DNA from: 20CM-2-65-7 sp963830455
Lineage (GTDB): Bacteria; Gemmatimonadota; Gemmatimonadetes; Gemmatimonadales; GWC2-71-9
Assembly (NCBI GenBank): GCA_963830455.1
Contig: CAWHMT010000007.1
Coordinates: 186,001 to 250,000, forward strand
Length of the DNA: 64,000 nt
Direction: 5' to 3'
The notes below the pieces were generated by a model. That model saw nothing but the letters and a program-made list of their open reading frames with translations. It ran no database searches and was not told the DNA's origin. This document shows, in pieces, positions 26,580 through 35,949 of the stretch (the stretch's first letter is position 1; every line of letters starts with the position of its first letter). A program made the position numbers and the translations under genes.

Positions 26580-28975
26580 AATCCGGCGATCTCCCCTCCG
26601 AGCACCCAGCCGTGGATTCCGTCTTTGCGGTGCACTTCCCGCCACGGCCCGTAACTCCGGCCCGCGAGCAAGGCTCCACCGGCCGGAATGGTAGCCGCCG
26701 CACTCGCGCCCCCATAGGGGGCGGCGCGAACCGGCGCCGCATCGGCCGTGACGACGACGACCGGCCGATCGCGACGCCGCCACTCGAGGACACCAAAAAC
26801 CGCGGACGTCACCGCGACGCCGGCAATCAGCCCGAGCAGGAGACGGCGTCGCGTACCCCCCAGGGCGATCGCCAGCCACAACACGAGCCACGCGGCCGCC
26901 GCAACGATCGCCCACTCAGCCGGCGTCGCCGAGCCCACCTCCAGTAGCTGCTCCGTCTCCGGATCTTGCGGGGGCAGCAGCCGCCGCGCGCGCCGGATCG
27001 CCGCGTCGCGCGGCGCGAGCCGTGCCGCCCGCGTCCACGCCGCCAGCGCTTTGCCGTCGGCGCCGGCGCGATACAGCGTCACGCCGAGGTTGTACCAGTG
27101 CGCCGCTTCGCGCGGCTCACGCGCCGCGCGGGCGGCGAACGAATCGGCCGCCACTCGCAGCGCGCCGGCCTCGAACAGCGCCTCGGCGCTCGGCGATTGC
27201 ACCGGGGGGAGGCGCGGCGCGCGATCGAACGCACCGACGCCGCTGATGAGCAAGATGATCGCCGCGACCGTGGCGTGCGGCCGCCGATGCGCCCCGCCCC
27301 CCTGACCGTCGGCGCCGAGTACCCGCAGCACCTGCTGGACTTCCGCCCCCAGCTCGGCAGCGTCACCTAATCCGCGCGGCCCGTAACGCGCGGCACGCAG
27401 CCGGTCCCGCAGCCGTTTCACGTGATCGGCGACGGCGCTGTCGATACCGGCCGCGCGCAGCGCCTGCGCGAGCCCGTCGCCGTCGCGCGCGACCGGATCC
27501 GGTACGTGGCTGGCCAGCACCGCCACAAACTCACGCTCCAGCTGGCCGAGCGGCGTCGTCTGGGGGCTCGGGACTCGGGGCTCGGGCTTGGTGGTGTGTT
27601 GTGCGCGTCGTCGTACCAACCACGCGAGCACCGGGGGGACCAACAGCAACGCGAGCCATCCCTGCCAACCGAAGCGGCGACTCACGCGATCTGCGGGTCG
27701 CTCGCCGACTCGCGCGATCACCGGCGGCAGCACGCGCGCGGCCCGTGGCTCGGCTCCAGGCGCGACGACCAGCGCGCGCGGTGCGGCACGCGCCACTTCA
27801 TAGCGACCCGCGCCCGGATCGAAGTAGGCGTAGCGCACTTCCGGCAGGACGAAATTCCCGGACGAATCGGGCACGGCCAGGAAGTGAAACGTCTTGCTGC
27901 CGGCGATGCGACCGGCGTCGGGCGTCACGCGCACTTCGGTTTGCGCGGGATACACCCGGAATCCCGACGGCCAGCTGAGGACCGGCTCGGGCGCGGGCGG
28001 CGGCCACAGCGCCACGTTCCCGACTCCGCTGATGGTCAGCGCGGCGTCGATCGGCTCGCCCACGCGCGTCGAGGACGGATCCACCTGCAGATCGAGACTC
28101 AAGCCCTGCCCCACCACATTCGTGCCGGGATTGGCGGCTGAGGGCGGGAGCGGCAGGACCGCGATCGAGATCGAATCGCTCCGGAGCGCGTACCGCTCTT
28201 CGCGGCTGAAGAATGAAAACGTGACGGGCAGCGCGTAATCGACCGACGCGGGCGGGATGACCAGCCGGCCCGGAGCCAGCGGAAACATGATCTGGTGCGT
28301 AACGAACAGATCCATCCACCGGCCGCCCACCTGCCGCGACAACGGCGCGGGCCCGCTGCTCGCTGACGTCGTTGCGGGATACGCCCATACCCCTTCCGGT
28401 GTGACGAGCGTCAATATGGGAGGCCGGCGCATCCGCTCCCGCAACTCGCGCGGAATCCAGGCGGCCGCAATGACGTCCACCTGCTGGCCCGCGTAGACGG
28501 TGTCGCTGGGCACCAACATTGTGAGCGCGACGCGATCCGGCCGGTGCGACACAGGCGGCGGCGTGCTCTCGAGCAGGGCGCGCGCAAGCGGAGTCAGCGA
28601 CAGCGCCGCACGGTCCGCGGCGCTATCGACCGTGATGAGGATTGGATCGGTGGACACGACGCTCTCGCCCTGGCGCGCGCGCACGGGGCCGATCAACAAC
28701 GCACCAGCCTGCTGGGCGCGCAGCTGCAGCTCCCGCACCGTGGTGCGCACCGATCCGGTGCCGGTGCTGAACGCAACCTCGGTCATGTCACGCGAGCCCA
28801 CGACGGCGAACCCGTTCAGTGGCGGCAACATGATTTCGACGGGATCCGCTGTGCGCGTGCGGGCGCGGATGGTGAGCTGCAGCGTCTCGCCGACGCGCAG
28901 CCGAGTCCGATCGACGCTCGCGGTGACCTCGGCGCCCTGCACCAGCATCAGCGCCGCCACCAGGGCGATGATCAC
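26576..28975 (-). CDS. BatD-like protein fused to TPR and SH3-like domains
   Basis: A 799-residue membrane protein. An N-terminal signal (MIIALVAALMLVQGAEVTASVDRTRLRVGETLQL) leads to a BatD/oxygen-tolerance domain with repeated beta modules (ELQLRAQQAGALLIGPVRAR, GLSLDLQVDPSSTRVGEPIDAALTISGVGN), a membrane segment near 440-460, a cytoplasmic helical part, TPRs (AAHWYNLGVTLYRAGADGKALAAWTRAARLAP), two more membrane segments, and a C-terminal SH3-like domain (ADAAPVRAAPYGGASAAATIPAG). BatD and BatE are usually separate; here they are one chain. A 28-base array encodes PEPRVPSPQ just after the first internal membrane segment. Confidence 0.85.
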   Translation of the reverse strand: MIIALVAALMLVQGAEVTASVDRTRLRVGETLQLTIRARTRTADPVEIMLPPLNGFAVVGSRDMTEVAFSTGTGSVRTTVRELQLRAQQAGALLIGPVRARQGESVVSTDPILITVDSAADRAALSLTPLARALLESTPPPVSHRPDRVALTMLVPSDTVYAGQQVDVIAAAWIPRELRERMRRPPILTLVTPEGVWAYPATTSASSGPAPLSRQVGGRWMDLFVTHQIMFPLAPGRLVIPPASVDYALPVTFSFFSREERYALRSDSISIAVLPLPPSAANPGTNVVGQGLSLDLQVDPSSTRVGEPIDAALTISGVGNVALWPPPAPEPVLSWPSGFRVYPAQTEVRVTPDAGRIAGSKTFHFLAVPDSSGNFVLPEVRYAYFDPGAGRYEVARAAPRALVVAPGAEPRAARVLPPVIARVGERPADRVSRRFGWQGWLALLLVPPVLAWLVRRRAQHTTKPEPRVPSPQTTPLGQLEREFVAVLASHVPDPVARDGDGLAQALRAAGIDSAVADHVKRLRDRLRAARYGPRGLGDAAELGAEVQQVLRVLGADGQGGGAHRRPHATVAAIILLISGVGAFDRAPRLPPVQSPSAEALFEAGALRVAADSFAARAAREPREAAHWYNLGVTLYRAGADGKALAAWTRAARLAPRDAAIRRARRLLPPQDPETEQLLEVGSATPAEWAIVAAAAWLVLWLAIALGGTRRRLLLGLIAGVAVTSAVFGVLEWRRRDRPVVVVTADAAPVRAAPYGGASAAATIPAGGALLAGRSYGPWREVHRKDGIHGWVLGGEIAGL
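27564..27591. repeat. Four-heptamer element in the batD-like gene
   Basis: Four 7-base units of the type gggctcg/ggactcg (28 bases), read on the minus strand in frame as the linker KPEPRVPSP. Confidence 0.7.
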
Positions 28976-30624
28976 CAGTCCTTCACTCCGGCGCCGGCCG
29001 CGCGCCGTGTGCGGCCCGTACGCTCGCGCCGCGTGCGGAGCTCCTCCTGGCCGATCGACCGCAGCACCTGATCGGCCTGCGACTCACTCATGCCGCCGCC
29101 GGCGTTCCCCTGTGGTGGTGGTGGCGGCGGCTGTCCGGCCGCTCCACCGCCGCCGGGCGATGGTGGAGGCGGCGGATTCGGCTTGTTCGCGCCTTCCGAG
29201 CCGCGCATGCGCCTCACCAGCTCGAGATTCCATTTGGCGCGAATGTGGAACGGCTTGAGCAGCAGCGCTTCGCGGTAGGCGCGCTCGGCATCCGCGAGGT
29301 GCGCTTCGCGGTTGGTACTGTCGGACCGCGCCCGGAGCAGTGCCAACAGGCCGAGATTGTAGAGCGCCCGGAATCGGAGGTCGGGATCGAGCGAGGACGC
29401 GGCGCGCGCGAGGCTCGCGCGGGCCAGCGTGGGATCGCCGGCAGCCAACGCCGCCGTGCCGGTGTTGTACCACGCGGTGTCGTCGTCCTGGTTCGCCTTG
29501 AGGTCGGTCAGATACGCGGCCGCGGCGCCGCGCATGTCTCCCTTGTCCCACAGTTTCTCGGCCTCGCTGCGCGGGCGTTGTGCCTGGCCGGCCAGCCCTG
29601 CAGGCAAACCCAAACACAGCAGCAGGCCGGCCAGCGCCGCAGTCTTCCGGGTAAACGTCTGCGCGGCCAGGACGAGACCCGCGAGGAGGAGCGGGATCCA
29701 GGCGCGCGGGCGGCCGCGTTGCGTCCTGCTTTCGGTTGCCGTTGCCCGCTTGTACGACGCGACGAGGTCGCGCACGGCGCCGGCCTGGTCCGGCAGCTCT
29801 GCGGCTACGATGGTACCCTGGGCGGCATCAGCGATCGCGCCGAGCACGTCGTCGCGCCGGGTCGTTTGGATCGGGTTCCCGTCCAGATCCAGCTGCCAGG
29901 CGACCATGGCGGCGTGCTCGTCGCGCACGGGGATCCGGGCGGGCTCGCGTCCGCCCTCTGCCACGAGAATGAGATGAATGCCGAGCCCCGCGAGGCGGCG
30001 GGCTTCCTCGATCGACCGCTCCAGCGAATCGTGCGCCTCGCCATCGGTGAACAGGACCAACACACGATCCGCGATCTCCGGACTCGCATGGAGCAGGTCG
30101 ATCCCCTGCGAGATCGCCGGCGCGAGAAAGGTCCCCCCTTCGGAGGCGATGTCCGGATCGAGCGCGTCGAGATACAGCGTGAGCGCCGAGCCATCGACGG
30201 AGAGCGGCGACAGGATGTAGCTCGTCCCGGCGAACGCGGTGAGACCAAGCCGATCGCCATCCAGGTCCTGCACCAGCCGGCGCGCCTCCCGGAGCGCGCG
30301 GCGGAGGCGATTCGGTTTGACATCCTCAGCGAGCATCGAGCGCGAGATATCGATGGCCAAAACGAGGTTGAGCCCGCGCGTCTCGGTGACGATCCGTTCT
30401 TCGCCCCAGCGTGGGCCGGACAGCGCGACGGCCGCGAGTCCGGCCGCGAGCCCGAGCGCCGGCGCGCCGAACCGGCCTGCGCCGCGCGCGATGCGCGCCG
30501 TCGCCTCCGACCAGGCGGCCGCGCGCCGCATGCGCGCGCGCCGTGCCCACACCGCGGCCCCCCAGACGGCAGCCGCGACGACGGGCGCGAGCGCGACGAC
30601 GACGGGAGCATCGAACGTGATCAC
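28972..30624 (-). CDS. BatB/BatC-like von Willebrand A protein with TPRs
   Basis: A 550-residue protein with two N-terminal membrane segments, a vWA domain whose MIDAS motif is LAIDISRSM, plus TFLAPAISQGIDL and LVLFTDGEAHD, a third membrane segment near 310-330, and TPRs (DTAWYNTGTAALAAGDPTLARASLARAASSL; AERAYREALLLKPFHIRAKWNLELVRR). The tail is Gly/Pro-rich. It fuses the roles of BatB and BatC of the aerotolerance operon. 4-base overlaps join it to both neighbours. Confidence 0.85.
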   Translation of the reverse strand: MITFDAPVVVALAPVVAAAVWGAAVWARRARMRRAAAWSEATARIARGAGRFGAPALGLAAGLAAVALSGPRWGEERIVTETRGLNLVLAIDISRSMLAEDVKPNRLRRALREARRLVQDLDGDRLGLTAFAGTSYILSPLSVDGSALTLYLDALDPDIASEGGTFLAPAISQGIDLLHASPEIADRVLVLFTDGEAHDSLERSIEEARRLAGLGIHLILVAEGGREPARIPVRDEHAAMVAWQLDLDGNPIQTTRRDDVLGAIADAAQGTIVAAELPDQAGAVRDLVASYKRATATESRTQRGRPRAWIPLLLAGLVLAAQTFTRKTAALAGLLLCLGLPAGLAGQAQRPRSEAEKLWDKGDMRGAAAAYLTDLKANQDDDTAWYNTGTAALAAGDPTLARASLARAASSLDPDLRFRALYNLGLLALLRARSDSTNREAHLADAERAYREALLLKPFHIRAKWNLELVRRMRGSEGANKPNPPPPPSPGGGGAAGQPPPPPPQGNAGGGMSESQADQVLRSIGQEELRTRRERTGRTRRAAGAGVKDW

Positions 30625-31601
30625 GGAACCCGCACCGCGAAGGTGGCCGCGACGACCAGTTCGAGGGCCAGCGCCAGCAGCCCGATCCCCAACGGCACGC
30701 GATACGCTTCATCGTAGCGGCGGTAGACGAGATGCTGGACGGGGGCTTTCTCGAGCCGGTCGATCTCGCCGAAGATATTCGAGAGTGATGCGGCATCGGT
30801 CGCGCGGAAGTAGCGACCCCCGGTCATCCGGGCGATGTCGCTCATGAGCGGCTCGTCGAGCTGCACGGGCAGGGTCTCGTACCGGAGCCCGAGCGGGCCC
30901 TGCCCGGTGGGTACCGGCGCCTCGCCCTGGGTGCCGACGCCGATCGCGTAGATCTTGATCCCGAACGCGGCCGCGGCCTGCGCGGCGGTCCGGGGATCCA
31001 CGATCCCCTTGTTGTTCACGCCGTCGGTCAGGAGCACGATGACTCTGCTCTTTCCGGGCGCACGCCGCAGCCGGTTGGCCGCGGTCGCGATTCCGGTCCC
31101 GATGGCGGTGCCGTCTTCGAGGATGCCGACGCGCAGGTTGCGGATCGCTTTTTCCACGACCTCGTAGTCGGTGGTGATCGGCACCTGCGTGAGCGCCTGA
31201 CCCGAGAACGCGACGATGCCGATCCGATCCGAAGACCGGGCCCGCACGAATTCGATCGCGGTCCGACGCGCCACGTCGAGCCGGTTCGCCGGCGAAAAGT
31301 CCTCGGCCAACATGCTGCTCGAAATGTCGAGGGCGAGCACAATCGAGATTCCTTCGCTGCGCAATTCCTGGCGGGCCGAGCCGAGGCGCGGGCCGGCGGC
31401 CGCGAGGATCCACGCCGCGAGACACAGCGAACGCAACGACACCGGCAGGCGCGCGATCCACAGCCGCTCCGCCGGACCCGCGGCGGGCCGGACGTCGCTC
31501 ATCGGCGCGCCGGCGAGGCGATTGAGCCGCTTCGCACGCCACCACCACCACAGCGGCAGCGCGGCGAGCAGCAGCAGCAGGAACGGCCGCGCGAAGGTCA
31601 T
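30621..31601 (-). CDS. BatA-like von Willebrand A membrane protein
   Basis: A 326-residue protein with membrane segments at both ends (ARPFLLLLLAALPLWWWW; VPLGIGLLALALELVVAATFAV) around a vWA domain with MIDAS LALDISSSML, the conserved Thr in EDGTAIGTGI and VIVLLTDGVNNKG. It is the expected partner of the MoxR ATPase and the BatB-like protein. The family is linked to stress tolerance and metallochaperone-like roles in a few organisms; the client here is unknown. Confidence 0.87.
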   Translation of the reverse strand: MTFARPFLLLLLAALPLWWWWRAKRLNRLAGAPMSDVRPAAGPAERLWIARLPVSLRSLCLAAWILAAAGPRLGSARQELRSEGISIVLALDISSSMLAEDFSPANRLDVARRTAIEFVRARSSDRIGIVAFSGQALTQVPITTDYEVVEKAIRNLRVGILEDGTAIGTGIATAANRLRRAPGKSRVIVLLTDGVNNKGIVDPRTAAQAAAAFGIKIYAIGVGTQGEAPVPTGQGPLGLRYETLPVQLDEPLMSDIARMTGGRYFRATDAASLSNIFGEIDRLEKAPVQHLVYRRYDEAYRVPLGIGLLALALELVVAATFAVRVP

Positions 31602-32431
31602 TGCGTCTTTCCACCGCCGTTGGCGCTCAGCTCACGCGCGAGGGCGCGGGCGCGCGCGGCGAGCGGCGCGACCTCCACGCCGTGCGCCGTCGCAAACGCC
31701 ACCTGGTCGAGCGCCTGCAACAGCTCACGCAGGTCACGCAGCGGCGCGTCGGGGCGGGCCCGCTCGACGGCCTCGAGGCATTCCGTGGTGCTCAGCGCCT
31801 CGTGCGCGTCGGGGATCGCGCGCGCCACCGCGTGCCGCAGCCGCTGGGCGGCTCGCGCCGCGACCGCCTTCGGTTCCCCGGCCGCAAGCCAGCGTTGATC
31901 CGGGATCTCGGCATCCTCGGGCGTCGTCGCGTCATCCTTGAGGCGCCGCGGGGCGCGCCGCCGCCAGCCGATCAACGCGAGCAGCATTCCGCCGGCCAGC
32001 GTGATCGCTGCCAGCAGGGGAATCGGATTCTGCCGCTTCAACCGCAACGGCCCCAACGACGGCTGCGGTTGCGGCGCCGTGACGGTATCGGGAATCACGC
32101 TGGCGATGCGGAGGGTGACGGTCCCGCCGGGCAGCGAATCGGTCGAGCCATCGGGGCCCAGGCGCCACACCGCCGGCATGGTGATCGTCGAGGTCCCCGC
32201 GCGCCATCCCACGACGAGATAACTCACGGTCCAGCCATTCGGCCGGGCCACAACGCTCGGATCGCCGAGTTGCTCGACGTCGCTGAATTGCTCGAGTTTC
32301 CCCGCGCGCACGCGCCAGCCCGGCGGCGCGTCGATCGTGCGCTCGACGCGAATCGTGTCGCCCACGGTGAGTCGGCCCGGCGCCACGCTCCAGCCGCCCG
32401 CCTGCATCAAGACCAGCACGAGCGCGATCAC
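31598..32431 (-). CDS. Membrane protein of the MoxR/Bat operon
   Basis: A 277-residue protein with a cleavable signal (MIALVLVLMQAGGWSVAPG), a periplasmic beta-sandwich like one BatD repeat (GRLTVGDTIRVERTIDAPPGWRV, STITMPAVWRLGPDG), a membrane segment (PIPLLAAITLAGGMLLALIGW) and a cytoplasmic helical tail (AAQRLRHAVARAIPDAHEALSTTECLEAVERARP) like the DUF4381 proteins found in such operons. 4-base overlaps on both sides. Confidence 0.78.
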   Translation of the reverse strand: MIALVLVLMQAGGWSVAPGRLTVGDTIRVERTIDAPPGWRVRAGKLEQFSDVEQLGDPSVVARPNGWTVSYLVVGWRAGTSTITMPAVWRLGPDGSTDSLPGGTVTLRIASVIPDTVTAPQPQPSLGPLRLKRQNPIPLLAAITLAGGMLLALIGWRRRAPRRLKDDATTPEDAEIPDQRWLAAGEPKAVAARAAQRLRHAVARAIPDAHEALSTTECLEAVERARPDAPLRDLRELLQALDQVAFATAHGVEVAPLAARARALARELSANGGGKTQ

Positions 32432-33369
32432 CGGCTCAGCCGGCGGGCGCGCTCGGCGAACGCGCGCCGCAGTGGGACACCGTAGGGGACGGTGGTGAGC
32501 AGCGCCACGCGATCGACGCCCGCATGGACGAGCTTGCGGGTGCGCTCCTGCTGCATGCGCTCCGCCGCGACGCGAATGCGTGTCCGCGTGGGCGTATGAC
32601 TCGTGTCCACGAGCACGCGCTGACCCGTTTCCGCGTCCTCAAGCTCCACCCAGCCGGCGTCGGGTAAATCGTACTCCCGGGGATCGTCCACCGTGATCGC
32701 CACGACCTCGTGGCGCGCGGCCAGCTGGGCGAGCGGGTCCTCCCAGTCTTCGGCCCTGAAGTCCGAGAGCACGACGATGATGGCCCGGTGCCGCAGCAGC
32801 TTGGCGGCATACCTCAGCGCTCCGCCGAGGTTCGTCCCGCGGCCGCGGGGCGCGAACGCCACGAGGTCGCGGATGACCCGGAGCGCGTGCGCGCGGCCCT
32901 TCGCGGGCCGTACCACGTACTCCGGAGCGTCGGCGAAGAGCAAGGCACCGACCCGGTCGTTGTGGCGCGCGGCGGCGAGCGCCAGCACGGCCGCGACCTC
33001 AACCGCCAGCCCCGCTTTGGTGTAGGGACGGCCGAAGTGCAGCGAACCGGACTGGTCCACGATGAGGAGCAGCGTGAGCTCGCGCTCTTCCATGAATGTC
33101 TTGACGAAGGGATGGCCCATCCGCGCCGAGACGTTCCAGTCGATCGCCCGGAAGTCGTCGCCCTGCTGGTAGGCGCGGACTTCCGCGAACTCGATGCCCT
33201 GGCCGCGGAAGACCGATCGGTATTCGCCGGTGAACAGCGTATTGACCAGGCTGCGCGCGCGGAGCTCGATCCCCTTGACGTGCCGGAGCACCTCCGCGGT
33301 GACGGCCCGCCCGCGCGCCCGAACGGGGGACGTCCCGCCGCGCCGGCGATCCTCCCCTGCGAATGTCAC
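32428..33369 (-). CDS. DUF58 protein (vWA-like) of the MoxR operon
   Basis: A 313-residue cytoplasmic protein with the DUF58 signature RSVFRGQGIEFAEVRAYQQGDDFRAIDWNVSARMGHPFVKTFMEERELTLLLIVDQSGSLHFG. Its vWA-like fold and invariant linkage to MoxR AAA+ ATPases suggest it recruits clients to the ATPase. 4-base overlaps with moxR and the following gene. Confidence 0.92.
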   Translation of the reverse strand: MTFAGEDRRRGGTSPVRARGRAVTAEVLRHVKGIELRARSLVNTLFTGEYRSVFRGQGIEFAEVRAYQQGDDFRAIDWNVSARMGHPFVKTFMEERELTLLLIVDQSGSLHFGRPYTKAGLAVEVAAVLALAAARHNDRVGALLFADAPEYVVRPAKGRAHALRVIRDLVAFAPRGRGTNLGGALRYAAKLLRHRAIIVVLSDFRAEDWEDPLAQLAARHEVVAITVDDPREYDLPDAGWVELEDAETGQRVLVDTSHTPTRTRIRVAAERMQQERTRKLVHAGVDRVALLTTVPYGVPLRRAFAERARRLSR

Positions 33370-34343
33370 GGCACGCCCACAGCCTCCAGGATCTTTGCGA
33401 TGACCTGATCGGCGGTCATGTCTTCGGCTTCCGCCTCGAAGGTGAGCAGCACACGGTGCCGCAGCACGTCGAACGCCATCGCCTTGACGTCCTCCGGCAC
33501 GACGAAGGCGCGGCCGCGCAGGTAGGCGTGCGCGCGGGCCGCCTGCGCCAGATAGATCGACGCGCGCGGCGACGCGCCGAAGGCGATGAGCGGCTTCAGC
33601 TCCGGCAGCCCGACGGCCTGCGGCTCGCGCGTCGCGCGCACGGCATCGACGATGTAATCCACGACCTTCTGATCCATGAACAGCTCGGCGATCGCGCTGC
33701 GCGCCGCGAGAATGTCTTCGGCTTCGGCGATGCGCTGCACCTCGATGGGCCGGCCCGACGCCATGCGGCCGACGATCTCCTTCTCGGCGTCGCGCGTCGG
33801 ATACCCCACGCGCACCTTGAGCATGAACCGGTCGAGCTGCGCTTCCGGCAGCGGATACGTCCCTTCGTGTTCGATCGGGTTCTGCGTCGCAAGCACCAGG
33901 AACGGCTCGCCGAGAAAGAACGTCTCACCGCCGATCGTCACCTGTTTTTCCTGCATCGCCTCGAGCAGCGCCGACTGCACCTTGGCGGGCGCGCGGTTGA
34001 TTTCGTCGGCCAGCACCAGATTGGCGAACAGCGGCCCCTTCTTGGGATAGAACTCCTGCGAGCGCTGGTCGTACACCATGGTCCCGACCACGTCCGCCGG
34101 CAGCAGATCCGGGGTGAACTGAATTCGCGAGAAGCTGATCCGGAGGCACTCGGCGACGGTCTTTACCGCGAGCGTCTTGGCGAGTCCGGGCACGCCTTCG
34201 AGCAGGATGTGGCCACCGGTGAGCAGGCCGATCAGCAGCCGCTCGACCATGACCTCCTGTCCCACGACCCGCTTGGCGACCTCGCGCGTGATGGTCTGCG
34301 TCAGGACCGCGTCGTTCGTCTTGGCCGTTTTCGCCGTCATCAC
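33366..34343 (-). CDS. MoxR-family AAA+ ATPase
   Basis: A 325-residue AAA+ ATPase: Walker A LLEGVPGLAKTLAVKT, Walker B NLVLADEINRAPAKVQSALLEAM, sensor 1 FLVLATQNPIEHEGTYPLPEAQLDRF and sensor 2 GASPRASIYLAQAARAHAYL. MoxR ATPases act as chaperones that activate or insert cofactors in protein complexes with vWA partners, here the DUF58 and Bat proteins. Its start lies inside the end of the HEAT-repeat gene. Confidence 0.93.
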   Translation of the reverse strand: MMTAKTAKTNDAVLTQTITREVAKRVVGQEVMVERLLIGLLTGGHILLEGVPGLAKTLAVKTVAECLRISFSRIQFTPDLLPADVVGTMVYDQRSQEFYPKKGPLFANLVLADEINRAPAKVQSALLEAMQEKQVTIGGETFFLGEPFLVLATQNPIEHEGTYPLPEAQLDRFMLKVRVGYPTRDAEKEIVGRMASGRPIEVQRIAEAEDILAARSAIAELFMDQKVVDYIVDAVRATREPQAVGLPELKPLIAFGASPRASIYLAQAARAHAYLRGRAFVVPEDVKAMAFDVLRHRVLLTFEAEAEDMTADQVIAKILEAVGVP

Positions 34344-35947
34344 AGCGATGCCTCAGCCGCTCGCTTCACCGTTGGCTCCTTGTCACGAGAGTAGAGCTCC
34401 AGCAGCGCCCTGGCCTCGGCGCGATCGAGCCGCGCGAGTCCTTCGATCGCCGCGGCGCGAACGAACGGCGTCCGGCGCGGCTTGCCGCCCGGCTCCGCGT
34501 ATCGGGCCAGCACCTCCAGCGCGTCCTTCGCGCCCAGCTGACCAATCGCGTTGAGCAACGCCGCCAGGACGCCTTCGTCTTTCTCCTGCTCCAGCCGTCG
34601 AATCAACACGGTGCTCGCGCCGGTGTCACCCGCCGCCGCGACTGCGCGCACCGCCGCGGCGCGGACGACGACCGAGTCGTCCTTCAGCGCCGGCATCGCG
34701 GGCCGGGCGATTTCTCGCCCACCCAGCTCGGCGAGACCAAGCAGCGCCGCTTCGCGCACACGCTCGTCGCCGTGATGCGTCAATCCGATCAGCGTCTCGG
34801 TCACGTGCGGACTTCCGCTCAACCCCAGGAATTCCGCGGCCGCCGCCACGACTTCCGGAACCTTGCTCGTGACGCTCGTCTGCAGCAACTCGACCGTGCG
34901 TTCACCGGCTGCGCGCATCGCGGCTCGGTACGCCTCGCGCAGCTCGGGCGCTGCGTTCAAATACGCATCCACCACGAGTGCGGCCGACACCGCCCCCAAC
35001 GCGCCGACCGCGTGCACCAGGTGGGCTCGCTCCGCCGCCGGGACGCGGGGCTCGCCGAGCCGCGCAACCATACGCTCCACGATAGCCTCATCCGCAAGCG
35101 CCGCGGCGGCGGCGCCGATCGCCTCCTGAATCTCGGCGTCCTGAGTCTTTCCGAGTGCGCGATCGAGGCCTGCCACGAGCTCGGCAATGGCGCCAATGTC
35201 GCGCAGGGCGAGCACGTCGGGCGTGACGCGGCGCAACTGTTCGAGGGTCGCGCGTTGCTCATCGGAGGTCGTCGCCGCCTGCAACGCGGCGACGGCCCGG
35301 CGTGCCTCGACGTCCGGCGGCAGCGCCTGGGGCCGGAAGACGGCGCTCGGGCGCGCGGAGGCGACCGAGAGCCTCTCGGATGGCAACGCAACTCCGGGCG
35401 GCGCGGGCGCGGCAGGGCCCGCGGGGGCGGCGGGGCCCGCGGGGGCGGCGAGGCCCGCGGGGGCGGCGGGCGCGGCGGGCACGGCGGCGGCGGCGGGGGC
35501 GGCAGGGGCGGCCGGGGGCGGGGCGTCCAGGGCGCGCGTTGCTGAGAGCCGCTGGGTCGCTCGGCGCCCCAGCAGCACCGTGATGCGGCCCAGCACCGCG
35601 TCGTCGGGCGAAACATTCCCCACCGCTACCCCGAACAAGCCGAGCCAGTGCTCCGGCGTGACGCCCGGATTGATCTGAATCGCGCGCACGCCGCGGGCGA
35701 ACAACAGACCGGCCAGCTCGCCGACTTGCGCGTTGCGCGGCAGCAGGTGCTGCCCATGCCAGTGCAAGCCCGTGGCCCCGATCTTCCATTCCACCGTGCC
35801 GAGCGCGGCGAGGCCCGGGAGCGTGGCGGTGATCTGCCGCATCGCTTCCACCACGGCCGGATGCGAGCTGGGATACAGGCGCGTAAGGCGGAATGTCGTG
35901 CCGATTGCACCGAGTGCGCGGTCTACCGCTCCAGTATCGATCGTCAT
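34340..35947 (-). CDS. HEAT-repeat protein with YPxxHP N-terminal module (second copy)
   Basis: A 535-residue protein starting at ATG 35947 (MTIDTGAVDRALGAIG). The N-terminal module carries LYPSSHP at residues 24-30 and LLFARGVRAIQINPGVTPEHWLGLF, related to the modules of the HD-GYP and HEAT proteins at 10.9-14.2 kb. An Ala/Pro-rich stretch (about 150-200) follows, then HEAT repeats to the end (VTETLIGLTHHGDERVREAALLGLAELGG; VRAAAVRAVAAAGDTGASTVLIRRLEQEKD). It is the gene just before moxR and overlaps it by 4 bases, which suggests it is part of the MoxR system. Confidence 0.78.
   Translation of the reverse strand: MTIDTGAVDRALGAIGTTFRLTRLYPSSHPAVVEAMRQITATLPGLAALGTVEWKIGATGLHWHGQHLLPRNAQVGELAGLLFARGVRAIQINPGVTPEHWLGLFGVAVGNVSPDDAVLGRITVLLGRRATQRLSATRALDAPPPAAPAAPAAAAVPAAPAAPAGLAAPAGPAAPAGPAAPAPPGVALPSERLSVASARPSAVFRPQALPPDVEARRAVAALQAATTSDEQRATLEQLRRVTPDVLALRDIGAIAELVAGLDRALGKTQDAEIQEAIGAAAAALADEAIVERMVARLGEPRVPAAERAHLVHAVGALGAVSAALVVDAYLNAAPELREAYRAAMRAAGERTVELLQTSVTSKVPEVVAAAAEFLGLSGSPHVTETLIGLTHHGDERVREAALLGLAELGGREIARPAMPALKDDSVVVRAAAVRAVAAAGDTGASTVLIRRLEQEKDEGVLAALLNAIGQLGAKDALEVLARYAEPGGKPRRTPFVRAAAIEGLARLDRAEARALLELYSRDKEPTVKRAAEASL
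35413..35466. repeat. Three 18-base tandem repeats
   Basis: Three consecutive units of gggcccgcgggggcggcg (the third starts with a instead of g) encode the Ala/Pro/Gly-rich linker of the HEAT protein. Adjacent GC-rich sequence is degenerate. This looks like an expandable coding tandem repeat. Confidence 0.8.
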
Positions 35948-35949
35948 CG

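Noticed and set aside
35390..35520. GC-rich tandem repeats considered as a CRISPR array
   Set aside because: The units are 18 bases, contiguous without spacers, and encode an in-frame Ala/Pro linker.
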